Assembly: GCA_022774645.1 (NCBI GenBank)
Contig: JALFKQ010000032.1
Location: 1 to 64,000 of the forward strand
DNA: 64,000 nt
Source of the DNA: Mycoplasmatota bacterium
GTDB lineage: Bacteria; Bacillota_I; Bacilli_A; RF39; UBA660
Direction of reading: 5' to 3'
This document shows, in pieces, positions 9,062-21,665 of this stretch. Below the pieces are notes generated by a model. It was not told the DNA's origin. It saw only the letters and a list, made by a program, of their open reading frames with translations, and did not search any database. Position 1 is the first letter of the stretch; each line of letters begins with the position of its first letter. The translations under genes and the position numbers were made by a program.

Positions 9062-10312
9062 ATGTTTGCTACATTTAAGCAAATATTTAGATCTTCTAAC
9101 AAGGATTTAAGAGTCAGAGTATTATTTACTCTTGGAGCTTTATTTATCTTTGCAGTAGGTAATTCTATTACAATTCCTGGTATGAATGTTATAACTGGAG
9201 ATATTGGATTTTTAGAATTATTTAATGCTATGAGTGGTGGAGGTCTAAAACAATTTTCAATCTTCGCATTAGGTGTAATGCCTTATATTACAGCTTCAAT
9301 TATTATTCAAATATTACAAATGGATATAATTCCATACTTTACTGAGTTAAAGGAAATGGGAGAAGAAGGAAGAAGAAAGGTTAATAAAATAACTAGATAT
9401 TCTGGTTTGGCTATTGCTTTTATTCAAGGTTTCTTTTATCCAATGATGTTCTTAGGAAAAACTGAAGCTCCTATTACATATTTCAAAATTGCTTTAATCC
9501 TAACAGCTGGTACTGCCTTCTTGTTATGGTTAGGTGATGAAATAACTAATAAGGGACTTGGAAATGGTGTTTCATTAATAATTATGGCTGGTATTGTTAA
9601 TACTTTACCTAGTATGTTTCTTACAGCTTTCCAATCTTTAATTCCTGGAGCTAATAATTCATTTATTGCTTGGGGAACATTTGCATTATTCGTATTATTA
9701 TATTTAGGTATAATAGTTGGTGTTATATTTGTTCAAGAAGCTGAGAGAAGAGTACCAATTCAATATTCAAATAGAAGTTCATCAAGTTATGGTGGACAAC
9801 AAACATTCTTACCATTAAGATTAAATTCTGCTGGTGTTATGCCTGTTATTATTGCAAGTGTAATTATGGGAATACCATCAATATTAAGTTATTTTATTAA
9901 AAATGCTAAGGTGTTATCATTTTTAAATAATTATTTATCAACTTCTAAACCTGTTGGATTTATAATTTATATAGCTTTAATATTTGTATTTACTTATATT
10001 TATACTTTCTTAACAATTAATCCAGAAGAATTAAGTAAGAATTTAAACAAAAATGGTGGCTATATTCCTGGTATTAGACCTGGAAGTGAAACTAAAAAAC
10101 ATATATCAAAAGTTTTATCAAGAATTACATTCTTAGGTGCTATATTTATATCTATAATTGCAGCAGCACCAAATATATTTACTGCTGTAACTGGATTACC
10201 TGAGACAGTTAGATTAGGTGGAACTTCTATACTAATTGCAGTTGGTGTTGTTCTTGAAACTTATAAACAACTCGAAAGTTCTGTTGCATCAAGAAATTAT
10301 AATAGGAGATAA
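9062..10312 (+). CDS. secY: Protein translocase subunit SecY
   Basis: A 416-residue polytopic membrane protein with about ten hydrophobic segments. It begins with an amphipathic N-terminus and carries SecY landmarks such as GVMPYITASIIIQIL (TM2), QEAERRVPIQYS and LRLNSAGVMPVI. It forms the channel that exports or inserts proteins with SecE and SecG, and presumably serves the many surface proteins encoded later in this window. GGAGG at 9048-9052 inside rplO drives its translation. Confidence 0.97.
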   Translation: MFATFKQIFRSSNKDLRVRVLFTLGALFIFAVGNSITIPGMNVITGDIGFLELFNAMSGGGLKQFSIFALGVMPYITASIIIQILQMDIIPYFTELKEMGEEGRRKVNKITRYSGLAIAFIQGFFYPMMFLGKTEAPITYFKIALILTAGTAFLLWLGDEITNKGLGNGVSLIIMAGIVNTLPSMFLTAFQSLIPGANNSFIAWGTFALFVLLYLGIIVGVIFVQEAERRVPIQYSNRSSSSYGGQQTFLPLRLNSAGVMPVIIASVIMGIPSILSYFIKNAKVLSFLNNYLSTSKPVGFIIYIALIFVFTYIYTFLTINPEELSKNLNKNGGYIPGIRPGSETKKHISKVLSRITFLGAIFISIIAAAPNIFTAVTGLPETVRLGGTSILIAVGVVLETYKQLESSVASRNYNRR

Positions 10313-10316
10313 ATTT

Positions 10317-10973
10317 ATGAATTTAATTTTAATTGCACCACCTGCAGCTGGTAAAGGTACAATGGCTTCTATGTTAAATGAGAAGTATAATCTAGTTTGT
10401 ATTTCTGCTGGTGAACTTTTAAGGGGAGTTGATCCAAGTACTGAACTTGGAAAAAAGATAAGAGAAATTCAATCAAGGAGAGAACTTGTTGATGACTCTA
10501 TAACTAATGAACTTATGAAGCAAAGACTTATGAAGGATGATGTTAAAAATGGTTTTATACTTGATGGTTATCCAAGACATATGCCACAAGTAACTGCTAT
10601 TAATAATATCTGTGATGAGTTAGATCTTCATATTGATTATGCAGTGTTACTTAATGTATCTTATGATATGGCACTTAAGAGAACACTTGGAAGACAAATT
10701 TGTCCTCAATGTAAAAAAACATATAATAGACTTACTGGTGTTAATGCACCTAAGGTTGATGGTATGTGTGATGATTGTAATGTTCCTTTAACTACTCGTA
10801 ATGATGATAATGAGGAAACATTTAAAAAGGGTTATAGTAGTTATGAAGTTAATTGTAAACCTGTGATTGAATATTATAGAAATAAGGGTATATTAGTTGA
10901 ACTTGATGCTAATGGTTCAGCTGAAGATACTTTTAATGAATTTGAAAAGAAAATAGGAAGTAAAAATGATTAG
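10317..10973 (+). CDS. adk: Adenylate kinase, zinc-binding lid form
   Basis: The 218-residue enzyme interconverts ATP + AMP and two ADP. I start it at 10317 behind AGGAG, because a longer frame from 10236 runs inside secY. The P-loop reads APPAAGKGT, with Ala replacing a glycine of the usual GxPGxGKGT. The lid carries two Cys pairs (CPQC and CDDC), typical of zinc-binding adenylate kinases of Gram-positives. It overlaps map by 8 nt. Confidence 0.95.
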   Translation: MNLILIAPPAAGKGTMASMLNEKYNLVCISAGELLRGVDPSTELGKKIREIQSRRELVDDSITNELMKQRLMKDDVKNGFILDGYPRHMPQVTAINNICDELDLHIDYAVLLNVSYDMALKRTLGRQICPQCKKTYNRLTGVNAPKVDGMCDDCNVPLTTRNDDNEETFKKGYSSYEVNCKPVIEYYRNKGILVELDANGSAEDTFNEFEKKIGSKND

Positions 10974-11715
10974 TATTAAAACAAAGCAAGAAATTGAACT
11001 TATGAGACATTCTGGTCAAATAACTTATGGAGTTTTATCTAGTTTAAAAGATTATATTAAACCTGGTATGACTACAAAGCAAATTGATAAATATGTATAT
11101 GATTACATTGTTAGTCATGATGCTACACCATCATTTCTTGATTATGAAGGGTATCCTGCGTCATCTTGTGTTAGTATAAACGATATGGTTGTACATGGGA
11201 TACCTGATGATACTATAATTAAAAAAGGTGATATAGTTTCAGTTGATGTTGGATCTATATACAAAGGATATCATTCTGATTCAGCTTATACTTATATAAT
11301 AGGTAAAGTTGATGAGGATACTGAAAGACTTGTTCGTGAAACAAGGAGAGCTTTATACGAAGGAATTAAAGTAGTTAAAGCTGGTATTAAATTAAATGAT
11401 GTTTGTTCTGCGATTGGTAAGGTTGCTAAGGAGAATGGATTTGGAGTATTTGAATGTCTAACTGGACATGGTGTTGGACAAAATCTTCATGAAGACCCAT
11501 ATATTCCTAATCTTAGTAATCATGAAAGTGAAGGAATAATACTTAAAGAAGGTATGACCTTAGCTATTGAACCTATGTTTAGTCTTGGTACTAAACAAGT
11601 ATGGTTACTTGATGATGAGTGGGGAATAGTCACTCGTGATGGTAGTCCTGCTGCGCATTTTGAACATACTATTCTTGTAACCAAGGATGGTTATGAGATT
11701 TTAACAGGAGAGTGA
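10966..11715 (+). CDS. map: Methionine aminopeptidase, type I
   Basis: A 249-residue enzyme that removes N-terminal Met from nascent proteins. The five metal ligands are visible in context: Asp in VDVGS and in YHSDSAYT, His in [12 protein letters not shown], Glu in AIEPMF and Glu in FEHTILV. Its place between adk and infA is the standard one. It ends in TGA. Confidence 0.97.
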   Translation: MISIKTKQEIELMRHSGQITYGVLSSLKDYIKPGMTTKQIDKYVYDYIVSHDATPSFLDYEGYPASSCVSINDMVVHGIPDDTIIKKGDIVSVDVGSIYKGYHSDSAYTYIIGKVDEDTERLVRETRRALYEGIKVVKAGIKLNDVCSAIGKVAKENGFGVFECLTGHGVGQNLHEDPYIPNLSNHESEGIILKEGMTLAIEPMFSLGTKQVWLLDDEWGIVTRDGSPAAHFEHTILVTKDGYEILTGE

Positions 11716-11719
11716 AAAC

Positions 11720-11941
11720 ATGGCCAAAGAAAAAGACGGTTATATTGAGCTTGAAGGAAAGGTATTGGAGGTTTTACCAGGAGGAGACTTTAAAGTAAAA
11801 CTTGATAATGGGCACATCGTGGAAGCCCGCGTTTCTGGAAAAATGCGTTTAAACATGATTCGTATTTACCCAGGTGATACAGTGCTTATGGAAATACCTA
11901 TTTGTGATTTAACACGTGGGCGTATAATTTATAGAAAATAA
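11720..11941 (+). CDS. infA: Translation initiation factor IF-1
   Basis: A 73-residue OB-fold protein with the conserved [14 protein letters not shown] and [14 protein letters not shown] regions. It binds the 30S A site during initiation. Its codons are less AT-rich than those of its neighbours (for example CGT/CGC for Arg where adjacent genes mostly use AGA). Confidence 0.98.
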   Translation: MAKEKDGYIELEGKVLEVLPGGDFKVKLDNGHIVEARVSGKMRLNMIRIYPGDTVLMEIPICDLTRGRIIYRK

Positions 11942-11954
11942 TGGAGGTATTAGA

Positions 11955-12068
11955 ATGAAAGTAAGACCATCAGTAAAAAAGATTTGCGACAAATGCAAAA
12001 TTATTAAAAGAAACGGAAAAGTTAGGGTAATTTGTGAAAACCCTAAACATAAACAAAGACAAGGTTAA
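11955..12068 (+). CDS. rpmJ: 50S ribosomal protein L36
   Basis: A small gene of 37 residues beginning [17 protein letters not shown]. It carries the zinc ligands Cys11, Cys14, Cys27 and His32 of the C+ form. It sits in the usual place between infA and rpsM, with GGAGG at 11943-11947. It is too short for many gene callers, but it is unmistakable by sequence and position. Confidence 0.98.
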   Translation: MKVRPSVKKICDKCKIIKRNGKVRVICENPKHKQRQG

Positions 12069-12081
12069 GTAGGAGGAAAAT

Positions 12082-12447
12082 ATGGCACGTATTAAAAATA
12101 TTGACTTACCAAAGAATAAGAGAATAGTAGTAGCACTTACTTACATTTATGGAATTGGTCCAACTAGAGCTCATGAAATTTGTAGTGATGCAAATGTTAG
12201 TGAAGATACTAGAACTGATAATTTAACTGTTGAAGAAATTAATCGTTTAAGAGCAGCTGCTGATAAATATGTATTAGTAGGAGACTTAAAGCGTGAAGTT
12301 GAAATGAACATTAAAACTAAAATGGAAATCAATTCATATCAAGGTACAAGACATAAAAAGGGCTTACCAGTAAGAGGACAACATACTAGTAGAAATGCTA
12401 GAACTCGTAAAGGTAAACCAAAGACTATTGCTAATAAGAAGAAATAG
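12082..12447 (+). CDS. rpsM: 30S ribosomal protein S13
   Basis: A 121-residue S13 with the helix-two-turn-helix region ([17 protein letters not shown]) and the basic C-terminal tail containing [18 protein letters not shown] that reaches the tRNA sites. It is preceded by AGGAGG at 12071-12076. Confidence 0.98.
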   Translation: MARIKNIDLPKNKRIVVALTYIYGIGPTRAHEICSDANVSEDTRTDNLTVEEINRLRAAADKYVLVGDLKREVEMNIKTKMEINSYQGTRHKKGLPVRGQHTSRNARTRKGKPKTIANKKK

Positions 12448-12466
12448 GAAATAGGAGGGATAACTT

Positions 12467-12850
12467 ATGGCTTATAATAGAAGAAAAAGAAAAGCAAAGA
12501 GAGATATCACTGAAGGTCAAGCACATATTCACTCTACATTTAATAACACAATCGTAACTATTACTGATAACGATGGTGGAGTAATTAGTTGGGCTTCTTC
12601 AGGAACAGTAGGATACAAAGGAAGTAAAAAGAAAACTCCTTTTGCTGCTGGTATGAGTGCAGAGGCTGCTGGTAAGGCTGCTTATGATGCTGGAATTAGA
12701 AAAGTAGAAGTATTCGTTAAAGGAATCGGCGGAGGTCGTGAAACAGCTGTTAGAAGTTTACAAACTGCTGGACTTGAAATTACTGCTATCAATGATGTTA
12801 CACCAGTACCACATAATGGATGTAGACCACCTAAGAGAAGACGTATATAG
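12467..12850 (+). CDS. rpsK: 30S ribosomal protein S11
   Basis: A 127-residue S11 with [15 protein letters not shown] and the C-terminal [17 protein letters not shown], which lines the mRNA exit region. It is followed directly by rpoA. The rpsD gene that separates these two in many Proteobacteria is absent, as in other Firmicutes. Confidence 0.98.
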   Translation: MAYNRRKRKAKRDITEGQAHIHSTFNNTIVTITDNDGGVISWASSGTVGYKGSKKKTPFAAGMSAEAAGKAAYDAGIRKVEVFVKGIGGGRETAVRSLQTAGLEITAINDVTPVPHNGCRPPKRRRI

Positions 12851-12870
12851 TTAGGAAAGGGGAAAAAACC

Positions 12871-13818
12871 ATGTTAAAATTTATTAAACCTGATTACAAA
12901 GTAAATGAATATGTTGAAAGTAATTATTATGGAAAATTTGTTTTAGAACCACTTGAAAGAGGTTTTGGAACAACTATAGGTAACGCTCTTAGAAGAGTTA
13001 TGTTATCTAGTTTAGAAGGTAGTGCAATAACTGATGTTAAAATCGAAGGTGTTATGCATGAATTTCAAAAAATGGATGGTGTTGTTGAAGATGTAACTGA
13101 AATCATTCTTAATTTAAAGAAATTGGTTTTAAAAAATCATAGTGAGAATGATCAAGTATTACATTTAAAGGCAAATAAAGAAGGAGAAGTACATGCTTCT
13201 GATATTGATAAAAATGGTGAAGTTGAAATAATTAATCCAGATTTATTAATAGCTACTTTATCAAAAGGTGGAAGTTTAGATATGACTATGACTGTATCTA
13301 ATGGTCGTGGTTATGTTGATGGAAAGATTAATGCTATTGCTGTTAAAGATGTAGTAGGAGCAATTGGTATTGATTCTTTATATAGTCCTATTGAAAGAGT
13401 TAGTTATGAAGTTGAAACTGCTCGTGTTGGACAAAGTGATAATTATGATAAATTAATTTTAAATGTATGGACTAACGGAAGTGTTAAACCAGAAGAAGCT
13501 CTTGCAAGAGCTGCTAAAATTATTATTGATCACTTTGAAGTTATTACTGATTTACATAATTTAACTGGACTTGAAAGTGTTTTAGCTGATAAAGAAGAAA
13601 ATTCTGTTCAAAAAACATTAGAAACTCCTATTGAAGAATTAGATTTATCTGTAAGAGCTTATAATTGCTTAAAGAGAGATGCTATTCATACATTACAAGA
13701 TTTAACATCTAAGAGTGAATCAGAAATGATGAAAATTAGAAATCTTGGTAAGAAATCTTTAAAAGAAGTATTAGACAAAGTTAAAGATATGGGACTTAAG
13801 TTCCGCGATGAGGATTAG
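12871..13818 (+). CDS. rpoA: DNA-directed RNA polymerase subunit alpha
   Basis: A full-length alpha subunit of 315 residues. The N-terminal assembly domain includes LERGFGTTIGNALRRVMLSS. After a linker, the C-terminal domain shows VRAYNCLKRDAIHTLQDL and the helix-hairpin region KIRNLGKKSLKEV that touches UP-element DNA and activators. It is preceded by AGGAAAGGGG and followed closely by rplQ. Confidence 0.98.
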   Translation: MLKFIKPDYKVNEYVESNYYGKFVLEPLERGFGTTIGNALRRVMLSSLEGSAITDVKIEGVMHEFQKMDGVVEDVTEIILNLKKLVLKNHSENDQVLHLKANKEGEVHASDIDKNGEVEIINPDLLIATLSKGGSLDMTMTVSNGRGYVDGKINAIAVKDVVGAIGIDSLYSPIERVSYEVETARVGQSDNYDKLILNVWTNGSVKPEEALARAAKIIIDHFEVITDLHNLTGLESVLADKEENSVQKTLETPIEELDLSVRAYNCLKRDAIHTLQDLTSKSESEMMKIRNLGKKSLKEVLDKVKDMGLKFRDED

Positions 13819-13827
13819 GAGGATATA

Positions 13828-14172
13828 ATGGCATTATATAGAAAATTAAATAGAGAAACTCGTGTTAGAAGAAGTATTCTATCTAGTTTAACTAAAGATG
13901 TTCTTGAAAATGGTTATGTTCAAACTACTGAACAAAGAGCTAAAGAAGTTCGTAAATTCGTAGATAAGATGATTACATATGCTAAAAAGGGCGATCTTAA
14001 TTCTAGAAGAAAAGCACTTGCTTTCTTAAATAATGATAAAGATTTAGTTAAAAAATTATTTGATGAATATGCTGTTACTTATAAGGATAGAAACGGTGGA
14101 TATACTAGAATAATTAAATTAAAAGAAAGAATTGGAGACGATGCTTTAATCGTAAGATTAGAATTAGTTTAA
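13828..14172 (+). CDS. rplQ: 50S ribosomal protein L17
   Basis: A 114-residue L17 beginning MALYRKLNRETRVRRSILSS with the conserved C-terminal GGYTRI. It is the last gene of the super-operon. Its final codons lie inside the terminator hairpin. Confidence 0.98.
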   Translation: MALYRKLNRETRVRRSILSSLTKDVLENGYVQTTEQRAKEVRKFVDKMITYAKKGDLNSRRKALAFLNNDKDLVKKLFDEYAVTYKDRNGGYTRIIKLKERIGDDALIVRLELV

Positions 14173-14187
14173 TCTAATTCTTTTTTT
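14160..14187 (+). terminator. Terminator of the S10-spc-alpha operon
   Basis: An 8-bp perfect stem (agaattag 14160-14167, ctaattct 14174-14181) with a 6-nt loop is followed by a run of T to 14187. It overlaps the end of rplQ. Confidence 0.85.
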
Positions 14188-14246
14188 ATGCTTTTATATA
14201 ATTTTATTTTTATTGTTTGGGTCTTTTAAAATAAATATCTTTGTTG

Positions 14247-14252
14247 TATAAT
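14247..14252 (+). promoter_or_regulatory. -10 box before the S41 protease gene
   Basis: A perfect TATAAT lies 26 nt upstream of the ATG. The -35 element at the right distance (ttttaa) is poor, so the match rests mainly on the -10. Confidence 0.45.
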
Positions 14253-14278
14253 GACTTATAGTAGAAGAGAGTTGAAAT

Positions 14279-15451
14279 ATGAATAAGGATAATGATTTTG
14301 TTAAGAAAACAACTGATTTTAATATAATTGAGGTTATTGTAATTATTATAATTACTGGAATTATTGTGAGTGTATGCAGTGGACTTATAGTATATAAAAA
14401 TTATGATAAGATCTATGTTTCTAATAGTGAGTCTGAAAAATCTGATTTAAACGAATTTATTAAAAGCTATAATCATATTGTAAATAGTTATGTTAAAGAT
14501 GTTGATAAAGAGAAACTTATAGACTCAGCTATTGCTGGTATGTATAATTATTTGGAGGACGATTATAGTGTGTATTTAAGCAAAGATACTACTGATAGCC
14601 TTCAAGAACAATTAAATGGTAGATATACTGGTATTGGCGTTGAAATCACTTTAAATAATAATAAAGAAACGGTAATTAACAAAGTGTTTAGTGATTCACC
14701 TGCTAGTGAGGCTGGTCTTAAAAAGGGAGATATATTAATAAAACTTGATGATGTATCTTTAAAAGACAAAGAATTCAGTTATGTGTCTGATACTATTAAG
14801 AATGGCAAGAAGGATAAATATACAATTACATATAAGAGAGATGGTAAAGAGCATAATACAACTATTACTAGAAGAGATGTTATTATTGATTCTGTAACTA
14901 GTAAAACATATGATAATATTGGTTATATAAAGATTGATACATTTTCTATGACAACTAGTGAACTTGTTAAGAAATCATTGGATAAGTTCAATAAGAATGT
15001 TAAGTCTTTAGTTATTGATTTAAGAGGTAATACAGGTGGATATTTAAATTCCGCATATAATACTGCATCTTTATTTTTAAATAAGGGTAATATAGTTTAT
15101 CAGTTGAAGAATAAGGATAATAAAGTAACCAAATATAAGGCAGAAGAAAGTCAATACAAAGGTTTTGATGAAATTGTTATAATTATTAATTCTTCGTCAG
15201 CATCGGCCTCAGAAGTGCTTACTTTGGCTCTTAAAGACAATTTAAATGTTAAAACAGTTGGTATTAAGTCATTTGGTAAGGGAACTGTTCAAGAAACTGA
15301 TGTTTTATCTAGTGGAGCAATGGTTAAATATACTAGTGGTTATTGGCTTGGACCTAATGGTGAGAGTATAAATGAAAAGGGAATAGAACCTGATTATGAA
15401 GTGAAGGATTCTTCTAAACAATTAGAAAAGGCTCTTGAAATATTAAAATAG
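14279..15451 (+). CDS. S41 family C-terminal processing peptidase (CtpA/CtpB-like)
   Basis: A 390-residue membrane-anchored serine protease. One hydrophobic segment spans about residues 16-38. It is followed by a PDZ domain around 115-190 (GRYTGIGVEI and SPASEAGLKKGDILIKL) and the S41 core. The nucleophile lies in the Ser-rich motif SSSASASE (305-312), and Lys334 sits in KSFGKG, the expected Ser-Lys dyad. Such enzymes trim or degrade exported proteins at the outer face. The gene stands alone between a promoter and a terminator, so it is likely transcribed by itself. Confidence 0.93.
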   Translation: MNKDNDFVKKTTDFNIIEVIVIIIITGIIVSVCSGLIVYKNYDKIYVSNSESEKSDLNEFIKSYNHIVNSYVKDVDKEKLIDSAIAGMYNYLEDDYSVYLSKDTTDSLQEQLNGRYTGIGVEITLNNNKETVINKVFSDSPASEAGLKKGDILIKLDDVSLKDKEFSYVSDTIKNGKKDKYTITYKRDGKEHNTTITRRDVIIDSVTSKTYDNIGYIKIDTFSMTTSELVKKSLDKFNKNVKSLVIDLRGNTGGYLNSAYNTASLFLNKGNIVYQLKNKDNKVTKYKAEESQYKGFDEIVIIINSSSASASEVLTLALKDNLNVKTVGIKSFGKGTVQETDVLSSGAMVKYTSGYWLGPNGESINEKGIEPDYEVKDSSKQLEKALEILK

Positions 15452-15477
15452 TTTACTAAAAATAGTAAACTATTTTT
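15445..15477 (+). terminator. Terminator after the S41 protease gene
   Basis: A long perfect stem (atagtttacta 15448-15458, tagtaaactat 15463-15473) with an AAAA loop, extended by A-T pairs and ending in T. It overlaps the stop codon. Confidence 0.85.
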
Positions 15478-15495
15478 GTTTTTATTGGACTTGGT

Positions 15496-15524
15496 TTGAT
15501 TAATTGTGTCTAATGTGTTAATAT
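15496..15524 (+). promoter_or_regulatory. Promoter of the DUF402 phosphatase gene
   Basis: TTGATT at 15496-15501 and TAATAT at 15519-15524 are separated by 17 nt. The gene starts 22 nt downstream of the -10, behind GAGG. Confidence 0.5.
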
Positions 15525-15546
15525 GTTATTGTGAAAGAGGTGTCTT

Positions 15547-16080
15547 ATGAATTTAAAAGTTGGAGACACACTTGTAATTCATTGTTATAAACATAATGGT
15601 GTTATTCATAAATCTTGGAATATAGCTTATGTTTTAGATGTTAAAAAAGATTATATAGTTCTTGGTAATGAAAATGTTCTTGTAACTAAACAAGATGGAA
15701 GAACTTGGAGAACTAAAGAACCTGCAATTATGTTCTTTTATAATAATAGATGGTTTAATATAATTGCACAATTGAAATCAAATGGTATTTTCTATTATTG
15801 TAATATAGCTAGTCCATTTGTTATTGATGAAAACATTATTAAATATATAGACTATGATTTGGATCTTAGAGTATTTAATGATGGGGCATTTAAAATTTTG
15901 GATAGAAATGAATATAATTATCATAAAAAGCTTATGAAATATCCAAAAGAAATTAATTATATTATTAAAGAGGAACTATCAGCATTGATAGAAATGAAGA
16001 AATCAGGTGAGTTTCCTTTTAACACTGAATGCATTGAATATTATTATAATATATTTAAAAAGGTTAAAAATTGTAAGTAA
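15547..16080 (+). CDS. DUF402 nucleoside di/triphosphate phosphatase (Ntdp/YgaC-like)
   Basis: A 177-residue soluble protein that resembles the Staphylococcus aureus Ntdp and Bacillus YgaC group. Shared features include an N-terminal YKHNGVIHKSW, the DGRTWRTKEPA stretch, the IFYYCNIASPF core and YIDYDLDLRVF with its run of acidic residues that bind divalent metal. The family hydrolyses nucleoside tri- and diphosphates. The cellular role here is unknown; the length matches the family. It has its own promoter and terminator. Confidence 0.88.
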   Translation: MNLKVGDTLVIHCYKHNGVIHKSWNIAYVLDVKKDYIVLGNENVLVTKQDGRTWRTKEPAIMFFYNNRWFNIIAQLKSNGIFYYCNIASPFVIDENIIKYIDYDLDLRVFNDGAFKILDRNEYNYHKKLMKYPKEINYIIKEELSALIEMKKSGEFPFNTECIEYYYNIFKKVKNCK

Positions 16081-16108
16081 CTTTTTAAATTTTAATGCAT
16101 AAAATAAG

Positions 16109-16142
16109 AAAAAGTATCATTATTTGATACTTTTTAATTTTT
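16109..16142 (+). terminator. Terminator after the DUF402 gene
   Basis: An 11-bp perfect stem (aaaaagtatca 16109-16119, tgatacttttt 16125-16135) with a 5-nt loop, followed by a T-rich run. Confidence 0.88.
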
Positions 16143-16155
16143 TTTAAAAAAGTTA

Positions 16156-16184
16156 TTGACATGTGAATAGTGAAGTGTTATATT
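16156..16184 (+). promoter_or_regulatory. rRNA promoter P1
   Basis: Consensus TTGACA at 16156-16161 and TATATT at 16179-16184 with a 17-nt spacer. It shares the block GTGTTATATTA around the -10 with P2 and P3. The 515-nt stretch between the DUF402 gene and the 16S holds a terminator, three such promoters and the processed leader; I see no gene in it. Confidence 0.85.
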
Positions 16185-16303
16185 AATCTGGCACTTGTGA
16201 AAGAGAGCAAAAATAATATATATACTTAATATATCGTCAATAATTTAATTTTTAATTCAAATTTTCATTGAAAACAAAAAAATTAAAAAATGTTAAAAAA
16301 ATG

Positions 16304-16333
16304 TTGACAATAGGTAATTGTAAGTGTTATATT
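16304..16333 (+). promoter_or_regulatory. rRNA promoter P2
   Basis: TTGACA at 16304-16309 and TATATT at 16328-16333 with an 18-nt spacer. Immediately downstream the transcript can form a small hairpin (gcattc/gaatgc). Confidence 0.85.
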
Positions 16334-16454
16334 AGATGGGCATTCAAAAAAAGGAATGCAAAATCAAAAATATGATGAGATATTTGTTGAAAGTTCAATA
16401 ATTGATACAATTTTCACTAAAAAATAAAAAAGTTAAAAAAATGTAAAAAAGTTA

Positions 16455-16483
16455 TTGACATCGATAAAATATCGTGTTATATT
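16455..16483 (+). promoter_or_regulatory. rRNA promoter P3
   Basis: TTGACA at 16455-16460 and TATATT at 16478-16483 with a 17-nt spacer, about 110 nt before the mature 16S end. The initial transcript can fold into a 7-bp hairpin (caaccgc/gcggttg). Confidence 0.88.
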
Positions 16484-16514
16484 ATATGAGCAACCGCAGG
16501 AAAGCGGTTGGAAA

Positions 16515-16529
16515 TGATCTTTGAAAACT
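16515..16529 (+). promoter_or_regulatory. boxA antitermination element in the rRNA leader
   Basis: The sequence TGATCTTTGAAAACT resembles the boxA used for NusB/S10 antitermination. A nearly identical copy lies in the 16S-23S spacer at 18321-18335. Confidence 0.65.
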
Positions 16530-16540
16530 AAGTAAAATAA
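16528..16540 (+). other. 5' half of the 16S processing stem
   Basis: This 13-nt segment (ctaagtaaaataa) is perfectly complementary to 18259-18271 in the spacer behind the 16S. The two would pair into the long duplex that RNase III cuts to release pre-16S. Confidence 0.7.
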
Positions 16541-16595
16541 TGAGTTTTGTAGACAGGATTAATTGAAATCAATTCTTTAACAATAAAAAGAATTT

Positions 16596-18168
<1,573 letters not shown>

Positions 18169-18258
18169 ATGGAGTATTTCTAATAGAAAATATATCGTTT
18201 TGCTGATTTAGATATTAAACAAATCAGCACTGTAGAAACCTTCTACTAAACATAAAAG

Positions 18259-18271
18259 TTATTTTACTTAG
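18259..18271 (+). other. 3' half of the 16S processing stem
   Basis: Perfect complement of 16528-16540. It lies in the 285-nt 16S-23S spacer, in which I find no tRNA gene. Confidence 0.7.
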
Positions 18272-18320
18272 CTTTGAGAGATTATTTCTCTCAATATTAT
18301 TGTATATATTGTACAATAAT

Positions 18321-18335
18321 TGTTCTTTGAAAACT
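18321..18335 (+). promoter_or_regulatory. boxA-like element in the 16S-23S spacer
   Basis: TGTTCTTTGAAAACT, one base different from the leader copy at 16515. Two boxA copies, one before each large rRNA, are the usual arrangement. Confidence 0.6.
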
Positions 18336-18336
18336 T

Positions 18337-18348
18337 GGTAATGTGATA
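18337..18348 (+). other. 5' half of the 23S processing stem
   Basis: GGTAATGTGATA pairs (one G-U) with TATCACATTATC at 21405-21416 behind the 23S gene, forming the expected RNase III substrate around the 23S rRNA. Confidence 0.65.
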
Positions 18349-18453
18349 TGTATATATTGTAACGAGCAATATATATGGAGTAAATTTTTTAAGAGTAATT
18401 CAAGATATTGAATATTAAGAAATCTAACTCATCAAATTAGGATATAAGTAAGT

Positions 18454-21383
<2,930 letters not shown>

Positions 21384-21404
21384 TTATATTAATTTGATAA
21401 AAGT

Positions 21405-21416
21405 TATCACATTATC
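21405..21416 (+). other. 3' half of the 23S processing stem
   Basis: Pairs with 18337-18348. Its last base directly abuts the candidate -35 box of the 5S promoter. Confidence 0.65.
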
Positions 21417-21445
21417 TTGTTTCCAGAGAACAATTATGGTATAAT
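21417..21445 (+). promoter_or_regulatory. Candidate separate promoter of the 5S rRNA gene
   Basis: TTGTTT at 21417-21422 and a perfect TATAAT at 21440-21445 are 17 nt apart, and the -10 is extended by TGG. The predicted start, 7-8 nt after the -10, coincides with the mature 5' end of 5S at about 21453. This is strong by pattern but unusual for a bacterial rRNA operon. Confidence 0.6.
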
Positions 21446-21452
21446 ACATTTA

Positions 21453-21557
21453 ATTGGTGACGATAGCAAAGTGGATACACCTCTTCCCATACCGAACAGA
21501 GAAGTTAAGCACTTTAACGGCGAAAATAGTGTAAGCGAAGATAGCAAGTTGCCAATT
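21453..21557 (+). rRNA. rrf: 5S ribosomal RNA
   Basis: About 105 nt. The terminal stem is aattgg with ccaatt, and the conserved core includes CCATACCGAACAGAGAAGTTAAGC. It is slightly shorter than the common 110-120 nt. It follows the 23S by about 70 nt and precedes a strong terminator. Confidence 0.93.
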
Positions 21558-21570
21558 TTTTTATTGCTTT

Positions 21571-21606
21571 AAAAGACAGTTTATTGTATATAAATTGTCT
21601 TTTTTT
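21571..21606 (+). terminator. Terminator of the rRNA operon
   Basis: An 8-bp stem (aaaagaca 21571-21578 with tgtctttt) extended by a G-U and three A-T pairs, followed by T to 21606. Confidence 0.85.
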
Positions 21607-21665
21607 ATCATCTTTTTAAATTTTTAAATATTTTATGTTAAAATTATGATGGAGGATATGATTAT

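Noticed and set aside
10236..10316. N-terminal extension of adenylate kinase
   Set aside because: It runs inside secY; the start at 10317 is behind AGGAG and gives a normal N-terminus.
18169..18453. tRNA genes in the 16S-23S spacer
   Set aside because: I looked for cloverleaf and TTCGA motifs and found only processing stems and boxA.
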